A stretch of 64,000 nucleotides of DNA from CAVYTF01 sp963708205. GTDB lineage: Bacteria > Bacteroidota > Bacteroidia > Chitinophagales > Chitinophagaceae. The translations under genes and the position numbers were made by a program. Numbering within the stretch: position 1 is the stretch's first letter; each line of letters begins with the position of its first letter. The notes under the pieces were generated by a model. The model saw nothing but the letters and a program-made list of their open reading frames with translations. It had not been told where the DNA came from and did no database searches. The stretch is from contig OY970196.1 in the NCBI GenBank assembly GCA_963708205.1, positions 2,356,001-2,420,000 of the forward strand. The letters run 5' to 3'. Positions 35,242 to 43,133 of the stretch are shown here, one piece after another.

Positions 35242-35566
35242 AGGCATTTGATTGCCTGCACGATAAGATCACTAACTTCAAATCAACAATAAGGCTTGCA
35301 ATTATTAATGACTTCAATGCAAATCTGAGATTTGCTTACGCTTTCACGTAGTCTGGAGACTATGCCAAGCAGAGTTAGAGTAATTAAGCTATTTTTCTGA
35401 CTATTATCCTCACAACTTTTCAATCAATTTTATTTTTATATCCAAACTGATAGGAGAAAGGTACTATTAAAACAAATAACACTCGCAATCATCAAAAGCA
35501 AATAAATAATTGTTCACTTAAAAACTTTTTCAATCTGCTTTGTATATACTTGCGTACATAACAATT
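35242..35566 (+). other. Gene-free spacer with palindromes
   Basis: 325 bp without a supported gene. It holds a small stem just after the coiled-coil gene (AGGCA/TGCCT, 35242-35257), the paired palindromes at 35319-35362 listed separately, and a near-consensus -7 box TATACTTG (35545-35552) 15 bp before the desaturase ATG. No tRNA or transposase remnant seen. Confidence 0.6.
35319..35362 (+). repeat. Two adjacent perfect palindromes, REP-like
   Basis: GCAAATCT-G-AGATTTGC (35319-35335) is an 8-bp inverted repeat with a 1-bp centre. TAGTCT-GG-AGACTA (35349-35362) is a 6-bp inverted repeat with a 2-bp centre. They are 13 bp apart. The closeness of two unrelated palindromes suggests a REP or MITE-type relic. 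Confidence 0.55.
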
Positions 35567-36310
35567 ATGTTCTTATTATTGCTCTTCATTTGCCTGCACT
35601 GGTATCTGTCTTTATTCTTTCAATCTTTCTTTCATCACCGTTATGCTGCACACAATCATTGCAGCATGTCGGGATCCTGGGAGAAATTTTTCTTTATCTG
35701 CTGTTTTATCACACAAGGCTCTTCGTATATAAGCGCATCTTCCTATGGCATGATGCACCGCCTGCATCACGCACATACAGATAAGCAGGAAGATCCGCAT
35801 TCGCCACAATTTGAGCCTAATCCTTTTTTATTATTGCTTAAAACACGCAATAACTATCACAGCATATATGCAGGCAGGCAGCCTGTGGAAGCTAAATATA
35901 AAAAAGGCTTGCCGGAATGGGTGGCTTTTGATAAGATGGCGCATACATGGGTTGCAAGAACTATTTGGGTGCTTATTTATATTTCCATCTACCTATATCT
36001 TGCCTCAGCATGGTGGATGTATTTGTTCCTGCCGTTAACGCTTACCATGGGTGCCTTGCAGGGTGTGGTGGTTAACTGGTGGGCGCACAAGTTTGGTTAT
36101 GAGAATTACCATCTTGCCAATACCTCTAAAAATATTCTGCCGGTGGATTTTTTATTTGTGGGCGAAGCTTATCATAACAATCACCATAAACATCCGGGAA
36201 GAGTAAATAATGCTGTCAAGTGGTTTGAATACGATGTAACTTACCGCATTATGCTGCTGATGCAAAGGCTGCATATTATAAGAATTAACTATGCCCCTGT
36301 TATGGCTTAA
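35567..36310 (+). CDS. Fatty acid desaturase family protein
   Basis: 247-residue membrane di-iron enzyme of the acyl-CoA/acyl-lipid delta-9 desaturase type. Histidine boxes HHRYAAH (23-29), HRLHHAH (64-70) and HNNHH (203-207) are all present, with hydrophobic helices between them (for example 130-165). The ATG at 35567 is preferred; the frame continues upstream to a TTG at 35540, but that lies upstream of a near -7 box. It overlaps the following DoxX-like gene by 20 bp, so they are translated from one mRNA. Confidence 0.9.
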   Translation: MFLLLLFICLHWYLSLFFQSFFHHRYAAHNHCSMSGSWEKFFFICCFITQGSSYISASSYGMMHRLHHAHTDKQEDPHSPQFEPNPFLLLLKTRNNYHSIYAGRQPVEAKYKKGLPEWVAFDKMAHTWVARTIWVLIYISIYLYLASAWWMYLFLPLTLTMGALQGVVVNWWAHKFGYENYHLANTSKNILPVDFLFVGEAYHNNHHKHPGRVNNAVKWFEYDVTYRIMLLMQRLHIIRINYAPVMA

Positions 36311-36656
36311 AAGCGCGGGATTGTATGTTATGGCTGCTTTGTATATTGCCGCAGGAGTAAATCATTTTCTGCATACCTCCATGTACGCAAGCATTATGCC
36401 GCCATGGCTTCCCAGGCAAAAATTTCTTATATATGCAAGTGGTGTATTTGAAATTTTATTGGGTATATTTTTAATGCCTTTACAAACCCGCCGATTTGCG
36501 GTTTATAGTATCATTGCTTTGCTTATTGCCGTTTTTCCTGCCAATATTCAAATGAGCATTAATTACTATCGCTCTCATAATCCTTATTTATGGCTTACAA
36601 TAGTGCGACTGCCTTTGCAGTTTTTACTGATATGGTGGGCTTATATTTACAGATGA
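36291..36656 (+). CDS. DoxX-like family membrane protein
   Basis: 121 residues with four predicted membrane helices (about 6-20, 45-63, 69-85, 98-118). The N-terminal helix carries the AGVNHF motif typical of DoxX-like proteins, followed by PPWLPRQKFLIYASGVFEILLG. Biochemical role unknown; related proteins take part in quinone or redox stress functions. It overlaps the desaturase gene by 20 bp in another frame. Confidence 0.82.
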   Translation: MPLLWLKSAGLYVMAALYIAAGVNHFLHTSMYASIMPPWLPRQKFLIYASGVFEILLGIFLMPLQTRRFAVYSIIALLIAVFPANIQMSINYYRSHNPYLWLTIVRLPLQFLLIWWAYIYR

Positions 36657-36794
36657 TCATCGCCTTTTTGGTTAGCTTTTGACTGCGGCTGCTGTTACAA
36701 ATTCCCCTGGGCTTTATTTCAGCTTTCTTATAAATGCTAGTGGCATGGTATTGTTGCGGATACAAAGCGAATGTCTTCTTTCTACACGCGTTGT

Positions 36795-37211
36795 TTATAC
36801 CTTAATTTCGCCTCCATCATTGTTTTGCCAATATTTTATTTTGTCTGCTTTTACGTGAATCATTACCACACCGGGCGTTTCGAGACCTTCTTTGAACCAG
36901 GTATCAAGAGAATCTACCCAATGTTCCTTCATCTTAGCTTTATTTTTTATAATGATGCTTTTTCCGCTGATTGATAGGTACAGTTTCCCCTTACCCTGGA
37001 AGGAAAGATTGGTATCATCATTTTCTTTCAGCTCCTGCACTATATTGGAATCTTCGTAGCTGAAAAAGAAAGAGTTGCCATCGTATTCCACATCGCCGTT
37101 ATTACTCATTGGGCGACTGATAAGCTCTCCGTCCTTGCCTGTTGTAGTAAACATGCAGATATCAAGATCCTGCATTTTATCGCGAAGATCTTCGAGTTTC
37201 CATTCTTTCAT
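36795..37211 (-). CDS. Pyridoxamine 5'-phosphate oxidase-like (general stress protein 26 type)
   Basis: 138 residues, split-barrel flavin-binding fold. Seen: MFTTTGKDGELISRPM (the FMN-phosphate-contacting RPM region), NSFFFSYEDSNIVQELKEN, LYLSISGKSIIIKNK and PGVVMIHVKADKIKYW. Proteins of this group bind FMN or F420-like cofactors and are stress-linked; they are not true PdxH enzymes. It is 13 bp downstream of the small membrane protein gene, so the two probably form an operon. Confidence 0.88.
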   Translation of the reverse strand: MKEWKLEDLRDKMQDLDICMFTTTGKDGELISRPMSNNGDVEYDGNSFFFSYEDSNIVQELKENDDTNLSFQGKGKLYLSISGKSIIIKNKAKMKEHWVDSLDTWFKEGLETPGVVMIHVKADKIKYWQNNDGGEIKV

Positions 37212-37224
37212 AAAGTATTATATT

Positions 37225-37488
37225 TTAAAGAGAATCATTTTTGTCAGTATGGTCGTGGCCCTGTTGCTTTACGAGTTTATTATATACACCGAGTAATAAA
37301 AATGGAGCAGCCCATTGCCCAATAAATAAACTTTTATGTTTGCTTCCGCTAAATTGGAATGCTAATGATACAGCCATAGAGCCTAATGCCACCCAAAGAA
37401 ATACATCGGAGGGTATTTTGGCTGTTTGTTCTTCAATGGCAGAGGCAACCTTGCCTTCTTTGTGTTTAGGATTTGATAAATTTTGCAT
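37225..37488 (-). CDS. Small membrane protein, 87 aa, unknown
   Basis: Two hydrophobic segments (about 29-46, VFLWVALGSMAVSLAFQF, and 54-69, SLFIGQWAAPFLLLGVYN) flanked by charged ends; the C-terminus is hydrophilic (KQQGHDHTDKNDSL). I know no function. It is upstream of the FMN-type stress protein with a 13-bp gap. Confidence 0.7.
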   Translation of the reverse strand: MQNLSNPKHKEGKVASAIEEQTAKIPSDVFLWVALGSMAVSLAFQFSGSKHKSLFIGQWAAPFLLLGVYNKLVKQQGHDHTDKNDSL

Positions 37489-37968
37489 GATTGTGAGTTT
37501 AAATGTTTGATCGAAAACAGTTCAATTACTCTGCCAATACTGTTTTACTAATGAATGTGTAAAGTTGAACAATATTTCAGGGTAATGAAAAGTTTTTTGA
37601 TGTAATTACGCTACATTTTTGCGCAAAATTTTAATAAAATAGCAGGATTAATTGTTTGTTGAATTTTTTTATAAAGAATGCTGCTAACTTCCCAACAAAA
37701 TACCACAGAACTTGATTAAATAAACTGAAGATCAATGCATTACGAACAAAATTTGTTGGGTTGCTAACAATTCCTTTTGCGTTTGCTTTTTAGTAATAAA
37801 CTATAAGTTTCTCCAATTTTTTTCGTTGTTTTGTCCGGTAATGTACTCTTTCAAACGCGGTGATATAAATATTGTGAGCTGCCTTATTTAGATGAATGCC
37901 AGCGCCACTTGATACCTAAAAAATCCCATGCATCAATTGAATGTTAACTACTTCTTTTCACCAGCAAG
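37489..37968. other. 480-bp gene-free spacer
   Basis: Very AT-rich. The only structure noticed is a 9-bp inverted repeat CCCAACAAA (37691-37699) / TTTGTTGGG (37752-37760), 52 bp apart. No tRNA, terminator or convincing small gene. It presumably includes the promoter of the 37225-37488 gene. Confidence 0.5.
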
Positions 37969-38322
37969 TTATTTGGTTGAATCTTTTTTAAGTTCTGCTG
38001 TTATGCTGTCATACTTTATTCTGAGGGGAAGGTTGAGCTGCCTGATTGAATCAATACGTGGAGCAAGAACTTTCATCAATTCGGCTTTTACAGAATCAAT
38101 AATATGCACAATGCTGTCGTTCGCTTTTATATCATGTATATCAAGTTTCATTTCGATATGCATGAGACTATCTATGCCATGAGAATTTGAATCAATGATG
38201 GCAAGACTGTCAAGCATATTTTTCCTGATCTGCGCAGTTATATCCTGCTTTTGCTTTAAAAGTTCTGCATTTTTACCGGTACAACTGCAAAAGACTACAA
38301 CGGCAATTAATAACTTTTTCAT
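37969..38322 (-). CDS. Putative lipoprotein with helical mature part, 117 aa
   Basis: The signal segment MKKLLIAVVVFCSC ends in a Cys that could be lipidated (C14, lipobox-like FCSC). The mature protein is predicted almost wholly helical and polar (AELLKQKQDITAQIRKNMLD, HIIDSVKAELMKVLAPRIDS, KYDSITAELKKDSTK), resembling a small periplasmic coiled coil. No family recognised. It is divergent from folK with 115 bp between. Confidence 0.68.
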   Translation of the reverse strand: MKKLLIAVVVFCSCTGKNAELLKQKQDITAQIRKNMLDSLAIIDSNSHGIDSLMHIEMKLDIHDIKANDSIVHIIDSVKAELMKVLAPRIDSIRQLNLPLRIKYDSITAELKKDSTK

Positions 38323-38437
38323 TCATTCAATTTTTTATAAAAGTAAAATAAGAATCAATAGTATTTATTTATGTTGAACGAAATAAAAGAGCCAAACGCA
38401 GAGTCAACAATTCACCGAATAGTTCGTTGTTTTGCAC

Positions 38438-38941
38438 ATGAATACTGCATACCTTCTTCTTGGCGGCAATATTGGCGACCGGATCTTTTATTTAAATAAA
38501 GCGCAGGCATTGATTGAGGCATATTGTGGAAAGATCGTACAACAGTCTTCACTCTATGAAACTGCTGCATGGGGAATTGAGAAGCAGCCTGCTTTTTATA
38601 ATAAAGTATTTGAACTTCAAACAAATCTTTCTCCTGAAGCCTTAATGCAACAACTATTATTCATTGAAGAAGAATTAGGAAGGAAGCGCATGGAAAAATA
38701 TGGTCCGCGCATTATAGACATTGACATTTTATTAATGGATGACCGGATAATAAATGAGGCTGATCTGATTATTCCACATCCGCGCTTAACAGAAAGAAGA
38801 TTTGCTCTTGCACCACTTGCTGAGATTGCGGGCAAGGTTATTCATCCTGTGTATAAAAAAACGATTGATGAACTGTTGCTTGACTGTACCGACCAACTTG
38901 ATGTGAAAAAAATTACTTCGTTTCCTCAAAACGAATTATAA
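38438..38941 (+). CDS. folK: 2-amino-4-hydroxy-6-hydroxymethyldihydropteridine pyrophosphokinase
   Basis: HPPK of folate synthesis: transfers pyrophosphate from ATP to 6-hydroxymethyl-dihydropterin; 167 residues. Seen: AYLLLGGNIGDRIFYLNKA, YETAAWGIEKQPAFYN, the signature YGPRIIDIDILLMDD with metal-binding Asp residues, and IIPHPRLTERRFALAPLAEI. The ATG at 38438 is preferred to a TTG two codons upstream. It is 15 bp from the deoxynucleoside kinase, a pairing I recall as common in Bacteroidota. Confidence 0.96.
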   Translation: MNTAYLLLGGNIGDRIFYLNKAQALIEAYCGKIVQQSSLYETAAWGIEKQPAFYNKVFELQTNLSPEALMQQLLFIEEELGRKRMEKYGPRIIDIDILLMDDRIINEADLIIPHPRLTERRFALAPLAEIAGKVIHPVYKKTIDELLLDCTDQLDVKKITSFPQNEL

Positions 38942-38956
38942 TTTTGAGCACTTAGA

Positions 38957-39589
38957 ATGAATTATCATTTCATTGCCATAGAAGGCAACATCGGCGCCGG
39001 AAAAACTACCCTTGCACACCTGCTTGCAAAGAAACTGAATGCGCGTTTACTACTGGAGCAATTCGCTGATAATCCCTTCCTGCCTAAGTTTTACGACAAT
39101 CCGGAACAATATGCTTTTCCGCTGGAGTTATTTTTTATGGCAGAGCGTTACAAGCAATTGAAAGATACTTTGCAAACAAAAGATCTGTTTCAAAGCGTTA
39201 CAGTTGCTGATTATTTTTTTGCAAAATGTTTGCTCTTTGCAAAAATTAATTTGCCTGCGGAAGAGTTTAGATTGTATCAAAAATTATTTGACATTATTCT
39301 GCCGCAACTCATCTTTCCTGATGTGATGATCTATCTTCATTCGCCTGTGCAAAAATTGCAATTCAACATTAGAAAACGCAACAGGGTCTATGAACAGAAT
39401 ATACAGGATGAATATTTATTGAATATCCAGGAAATGTACACCAACTACATTAAGGAATACAACATCAAGACTATTTTTGTTGATTGCACCCATGCTGATT
39501 TTCTCGGTAACAACAAGCATTTGGAAGCAATTTTGCTTGCTTTGGAAAGTGAATTAAAAGACAGGCAATTGTATATTTCGCTCGATTAA
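38957..39589 (+). CDS. Deoxynucleoside kinase
   Basis: 210-residue dNK-family enzyme that phosphorylates deoxynucleosides for salvage (deoxyadenosine/deoxyguanosine type likely). P-loop EGNIGAGKTT (9-18); substrate-binding LLEQFADNPFL with the catalytic Glu34; the AERYKQL segment corresponding to the ERS/DRS motif; and the lid-like RKRNRVYEQ. Cytoplasmic. Between folK and an MFS gene on one strand with 13-15 bp gaps, so probably a three-gene operon. Confidence 0.93.
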   Translation: MNYHFIAIEGNIGAGKTTLAHLLAKKLNARLLLEQFADNPFLPKFYDNPEQYAFPLELFFMAERYKQLKDTLQTKDLFQSVTVADYFFAKCLLFAKINLPAEEFRLYQKLFDIILPQLIFPDVMIYLHSPVQKLQFNIRKRNRVYEQNIQDEYLLNIQEMYTNYIKEYNIKTIFVDCTHADFLGNNKHLEAILLALESELKDRQLYISLD

Positions 39590-39602
39590 TTTTTTAAGAT
39601 CT

Positions 39603-40850
39603 ATGGAAAGTAGCTTACAAAAAAATCATCCGTTTGCAGCAGTACGCATTTTAGAATTCAGGAATCTTGTTATCGGAAGATATTTGTTTGTTATGGGTTT
39701 GAGAATGATGAGCACGCTTGTTGGCTGGTGGATCTATCAACTCACCAATGCGCCCTTTGCGATAGGTTTGGTAGGGCTTGCAGAATTTATGCCTGCTTTT
39801 GGTTTTGCTTTGTATGCAGGTTATGTAATTGACATCAGCGAAAAACGGAAGCTGCTTTTGCGGGGTGTTATTTTATATGCATTTTGCGCTGCCATTCTTC
39901 TTTTTTTATCAACACATTTCACCAAGAATTATTTAAGCAACAAAGAAATATCTGTTTGCATTTACACTGTTGTATTTTCTTATGGCATCGTGCGTGCGTT
40001 TACAGGACCTGTTTTTAATGTAATGCTTGGGCAAATTGTAACAAGAGATGTTTTGCAAAATGCCATTACCTGGAATCAAAGTACGTGGCTTGCAGCTTCC
40101 GTTTCAGGGCATGCAGTTGGCGGTTTATTGATCGCATATACAGGAATAACAGGTACATTATGCGCTATACTTTTTTTAATTATTTTATCCCTGGTTTTTT
40201 TATTTCTTTTAAAGAAAAAACCCGCACTCACAGAACGCGGAGAAAAACGAACATGGGAAAGCGTGAGGGAAGGATTGAATTTTGTTTTTAAAACGAAAGA
40301 ATTATTGGGCGCTATTTCGCTTGATCTTTTTGCAGTGCTTTTTGGTGGTGCTGCCGCAATGATCCCCGTGTATGCAAGAGATATTCTGCATGCCGGCGCA
40401 ATTGGATTTGGATGGCTGAATGCCTCGACTGACGCGGGTTCTATCTGCATGGTAATCGTATTAACCTTGTTTCCGCTGAGAAAAAAACAAGGCTTCAAAT
40501 TAATGTTTGCAGTTGCCGGTTATGGTTTGTGCATTATCATTTTTGGATTATCTAAATTTTATTTATTGTCGTTCGTTGCATTGATGGTCAGTGGCATGCT
40601 TGACGGAATAAGTGTAGTAACACGCGGAACGATAACGCAATTAAAAACACCTGATAACATGCGTGGCAGAGTGATGAGTGTGAACAGCATGTTCATTAAT
40701 TCAAGCAATGAACTTGGTCAGTTTGAAAGTGGTGTTGCAGCAAAGCTTTTAGGTGTTGTGCCTTCTGTTGTTTTTGGTGGTTGTATGACTTTATTGGTGG
40801 TTACAGTTACCTGGTTCAAAGCGCCAAGTTTAAGAAAGATGCAGTATTAA
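39603..40850 (+). CDS. MFS transporter (EntS-like class)
   Basis: 415 residues with 11-12 predicted membrane helices. The N-terminal half begins FAAVRILEFRNLVIGRYLFV and contains VGWWIYQLTNAPFAIGLVGL, as in the enterobactin-exporter-like subgroup. A conserved A-like motif is visible around GYVIDISEKRKLLL (Asp and basic residues), and the central loop is basic (KKKPALTERGEKRTWE). Substrate unknown. Its 3' end abuts the heptamer repeat region. Confidence 0.9.
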   Translation: MESSLQKNHPFAAVRILEFRNLVIGRYLFVMGLRMMSTLVGWWIYQLTNAPFAIGLVGLAEFMPAFGFALYAGYVIDISEKRKLLLRGVILYAFCAAILLFLSTHFTKNYLSNKEISVCIYTVVFSYGIVRAFTGPVFNVMLGQIVTRDVLQNAITWNQSTWLAASVSGHAVGGLLIAYTGITGTLCAILFLIILSLVFLFLLKKKPALTERGEKRTWESVREGLNFVFKTKELLGAISLDLFAVLFGGAAAMIPVYARDILHAGAIGFGWLNASTDAGSICMVIVLTLFPLRKKQGFKLMFAVAGYGLCIIIFGLSKFYLLSFVALMVSGMLDGISVVTRGTITQLKTPDNMRGRVMSVNSMFINSSNELGQFESGVAAKLLGVVPSVVFGGCMTLLVVTVTWFKAPSLRKMQY

Positions 40851-40959
40851 TTGACAATTGAGAATTGATAATTGACAGTTGATACGTTTTGAAATTTAAA
40901 AGTTTCATTGTCCATTGTCCATTGTCAGTTGTCCATTGTCAATTATCCATTATTCAACA
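40851..40959 (+). repeat. Opposed heptamer arrays between convergent genes
   Basis: Left arm (40851-40885): TTGACAA, TTGAGAA, TTGATAA, TTGACAG, TTGATAC. Right arm (about 40905-40959): CATTGTC three times, AGTTGTC, CATTGTC, AATTATC, CATTATT, CAACAA. The right arm is a degenerate reverse complement of the left, so the whole region can fold into a long imperfect hairpin. It starts right after the MFS stop and runs over the last codons of the Cys-cluster gene. Confidence 0.8.
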
Positions 40960-41425
40960 ACCCTTCCATCACTGAAACAATGATCGGACAAAAGGTTGAA
41001 TTCTTTAAAGTTAGCTGTTGTCTTTTCAAAATAACATCTTCATTGGTGTAAGGAAAGCGCACGCAGTCGGAAGGTCTTACTTCATAAATGCTGCAAAAGT
41101 TATCTGCGCCAAGAAACGCGCAGGGCTTGGTTTTTACCACATAATCTCCATCACTGTCCAGGTTTAAATAAGTTTCAATGAAATCACTTTCTTTCATTTT
41201 CAAATGCCTGCTGATGCGTTTAATATCAGGTGTTTTAAAACGGGGTGAATAATTCTTGCAACAGTTGGCGCATTGCAAACAATCAATTTTTTCAAAGGCT
41301 TTTTCATGCAGTTCAGGCAATTGTTTCAGCACTTTATTTTTATCTGCACGATGCAAAAATATCTTGTATTGCTTCTGGTGTTCTTTGGAATTTTTTTGCC
41401 AGTTGTTTAAATTTATTTCTGCCAT
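40943..41425 (-). CDS. YkgJ-family Cys-cluster protein
   Basis: 160 residues from the ATG at 41423-41425. The motif CLQCANCC (C49, C52, C55, C56) is the CxxCxxCC signature, and further cysteines C102, C111, C121 and C146 complete a probable Zn or Fe-S binding cluster; CSIYEVRPSDCVRFPY is typical. Biochemical role unclear in this family. A longer reading to 41437 would start at a TTG inside a heptamer array and is rejected. The last codons overlap the right arm of the 40851-40959 repeat. Confidence 0.9.
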   Translation of the reverse strand: MAEINLNNWQKNSKEHQKQYKIFLHRADKNKVLKQLPELHEKAFEKIDCLQCANCCKNYSPRFKTPDIKRISRHLKMKESDFIETYLNLDSDGDYVVKTKPCAFLGADNFCSIYEVRPSDCVRFPYTNEDVILKRQQLTLKNSTFCPIIVSVMEGLLNNG

Positions 41426-41431
41426 TAGGGA

Positions 41432-41459
41432 AGTCAAAAGTTAAAATTCAAAAGTAAAA
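41432..41459 (+). repeat. Heptamer array upstream of the Cys-cluster gene
   Basis: Four 7-bp units: AGTCAAA, AGTTAAA, ATTCAAA, AGTAAAA. It lies in the 70-bp region between the divergent YkgJ-type and sterol-desaturase-type genes, where their promoters should be. Confidence 0.55.
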
Positions 41460-41495
41460 AAGAACATTCATCTATTTTTGCATTTTTAAAACAGT

Positions 41496-42419
41496 ATGAT
41501 GGATTCTTTGCGTGAGCAATGGCTGATACTTATTTCCACGCCAATTTATTTTATAATTATTGGTATTGAAATTTTGCTCACGCACCTGCATCAAACCAAA
41601 TCTTATAATATAAAAGATACTGCGGCAAATGTTTACCTTATGCTGCTGAATGCCTTGCTGGATCTTGGTTTCCGCATAGTTTATCTTGTTATTCTGCAAT
41701 ACTTTTTTCTGCATGCAGTCTATCATTTTCAAAATGCTTTTGCGTACTGGATCATTCTTTTGCTTGCTGAAGATTTTCTGTATTATTGGCTTCATCGCTT
41801 CGATCATTCAGTTCGTTTTTTTTGGGCAGTGCATGTTACGCATCACAGTTCTGAAAAATTAAATTTCACAACGGGTTTTCGGTCTTCAGTGTTTCAGCCA
41901 TTGTATCGTTTCATTTATTTTATTCCGCTTGCGTGGGTTGGTTTTCGCCCGATAGATATTGTATTTATTTATGCTGTTACGCAAATTTGGGGCATATTCG
42001 TTCACACAGAATTCATAAAAAAGATGGGATGGCTCGAATACATTTTAGTCACACCTTCGCACCATCGCGTGCATCATGCGAGCAATCCAAAATATCTTGA
42101 TCAGAACATGGGAATGTTTTTAATAATCTGGGATAAAATGTTCGGAACATTTCAACCCGAATTACCCGTTGAAAATTATCAGCCTATAAAATATGGATTA
42201 ACAAAATCCCTCGCAAATCCAAACGCAGCCAGCATTGTGTTTCATGAATGGACACAAATAAGTAAAGATATTTCACGAAAAAATCTTTCTTTCAAACAAA
42301 AGCTTTTATACATTTTCGGCGCTCCGGGCTGGAGTCATGATGGAAGCAGAATCACAAGTAAACAAATGCGTGAAAAGGAAAATGGCATAGCTTTTTTGGA
42401 AACATCGAATATTTCCTAG
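41496..42419 (+). CDS. Sterol desaturase / fatty acid hydroxylase family protein
   Basis: 307-residue integral membrane di-iron oxygenase. Histidine clusters: HRFDH (100-104), HVTHH (113-117), H170 and HHRVHH (189-194), with hydrophobic helices before and between. ASNPKYLDQNMG after the last box is typical. Family members hydroxylate or desaturate lipids, including alkylglycerol cleavage or carotenoid and sterol substrates; the substrate here is unknown. Two adjacent ATG codons open the frame. Confidence 0.9.
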   Translation: MMDSLREQWLILISTPIYFIIIGIEILLTHLHQTKSYNIKDTAANVYLMLLNALLDLGFRIVYLVILQYFFLHAVYHFQNAFAYWIILLLAEDFLYYWLHRFDHSVRFFWAVHVTHHSSEKLNFTTGFRSSVFQPLYRFIYFIPLAWVGFRPIDIVFIYAVTQIWGIFVHTEFIKKMGWLEYILVTPSHHRVHHASNPKYLDQNMGMFLIIWDKMFGTFQPELPVENYQPIKYGLTKSLANPNAASIVFHEWTQISKDISRKNLSFKQKLLYIFGAPGWSHDGSRITSKQMREKENGIAFLETSNIS

Positions 42420-42425
42420 AGCATT

Positions 42426-43118
42426 TTATTGAGTAGTCATTAGTTTTTCTAAAGCTTCGTAGGGTTTATATCCAACTGAGATAATTGGTTTTTTATCAGG
42501 CTGATGTATCACAAGTGCAGGAAAACGATTTATTCTTCTATACTGCACTTCCTGCAAATCTTTTTTAAAAGCATCCATTCCTTTTTCATTTATTAAATCT
42601 TCTTTAAACTGCTTGACATTTATTAAGCCAACTGTATCGGCAAGTTGCTCTGCAATATTTATTAATGCATTTTCCTTTGCGATATTTATACCCTTCATCA
42701 TCACTGCCTCTCTGCATAATTGCAAATACATTTCCCCTGCTTGAAAAGATTGTAACTCTGCGCATTTTACTGCGATGCAGGCAGGGTAAGAAGATGCAGG
42801 TGGATCTTCCATCCATATTCTGTCATAAATCTCTTTTCCGGAAAGATGTGCTGCCTGCATCCACACAGGCCCCATCTGCAATGGCCTTGTTACAGAAAGT
42901 AATTCATCATGATAATTTTTCCAGTCAGGAATCAATCCTGCCATGCAATATCTGTATACAATATTTGGTTGGAAATTATGAAGAAGCATTTGCCATTCCG
43001 ATTCAAAAACCCAACACCAGCAACAAAGCGGATCAGTATAATAAGTTATAGATACACCTTGTGCTGCTGTTGGTTCTTTATCAGATATTGTTTTTTCCTT
43101 GCTTTTTGTTGCGTACAC
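42426..43118 (-). CDS. DsbA-family protein (FrnE/SpxH-like thioredoxin fold)
   Basis: 230 residues without a signal peptide, so cytoplasmic. The active site is YYTDPLCCWCW, giving CxxC as C32-C33-W34-C35, followed by the helical insertion and the cis-Pro loop NRFPALVI. Such proteins are 2-hydroxychromene isomerase/FrnE-like oxidoreductases or adaptor proteins of the YjbH/SpxH type. The start is a GTG at 43116-43118. It is 15 bp downstream of manganese catalase, which suggests a shared oxidative-stress role. Confidence 0.9.
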   Translation of the reverse strand: MYATKSKEKTISDKEPTAAQGVSITYYTDPLCCWCWVFESEWQMLLHNFQPNIVYRYCMAGLIPDWKNYHDELLSVTRPLQMGPVWMQAAHLSGKEIYDRIWMEDPPASSYPACIAVKCAELQSFQAGEMYLQLCREAVMMKGINIAKENALINIAEQLADTVGLINVKQFKEDLINEKGMDAFKKDLQEVQYRRINRFPALVIHQPDKKPIISVGYKPYEALEKLMTTQ

Positions 43119-43133
43119 TATTTAGATTCTTAT

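Noticed and set aside
37691..37760. 9-bp inverted repeat CCCAACAAA / TTTGTTGGG
   Set aside because: Single copy, 52 bp apart, in AT-rich spacer; could be chance, so listed only in the spacer entry.
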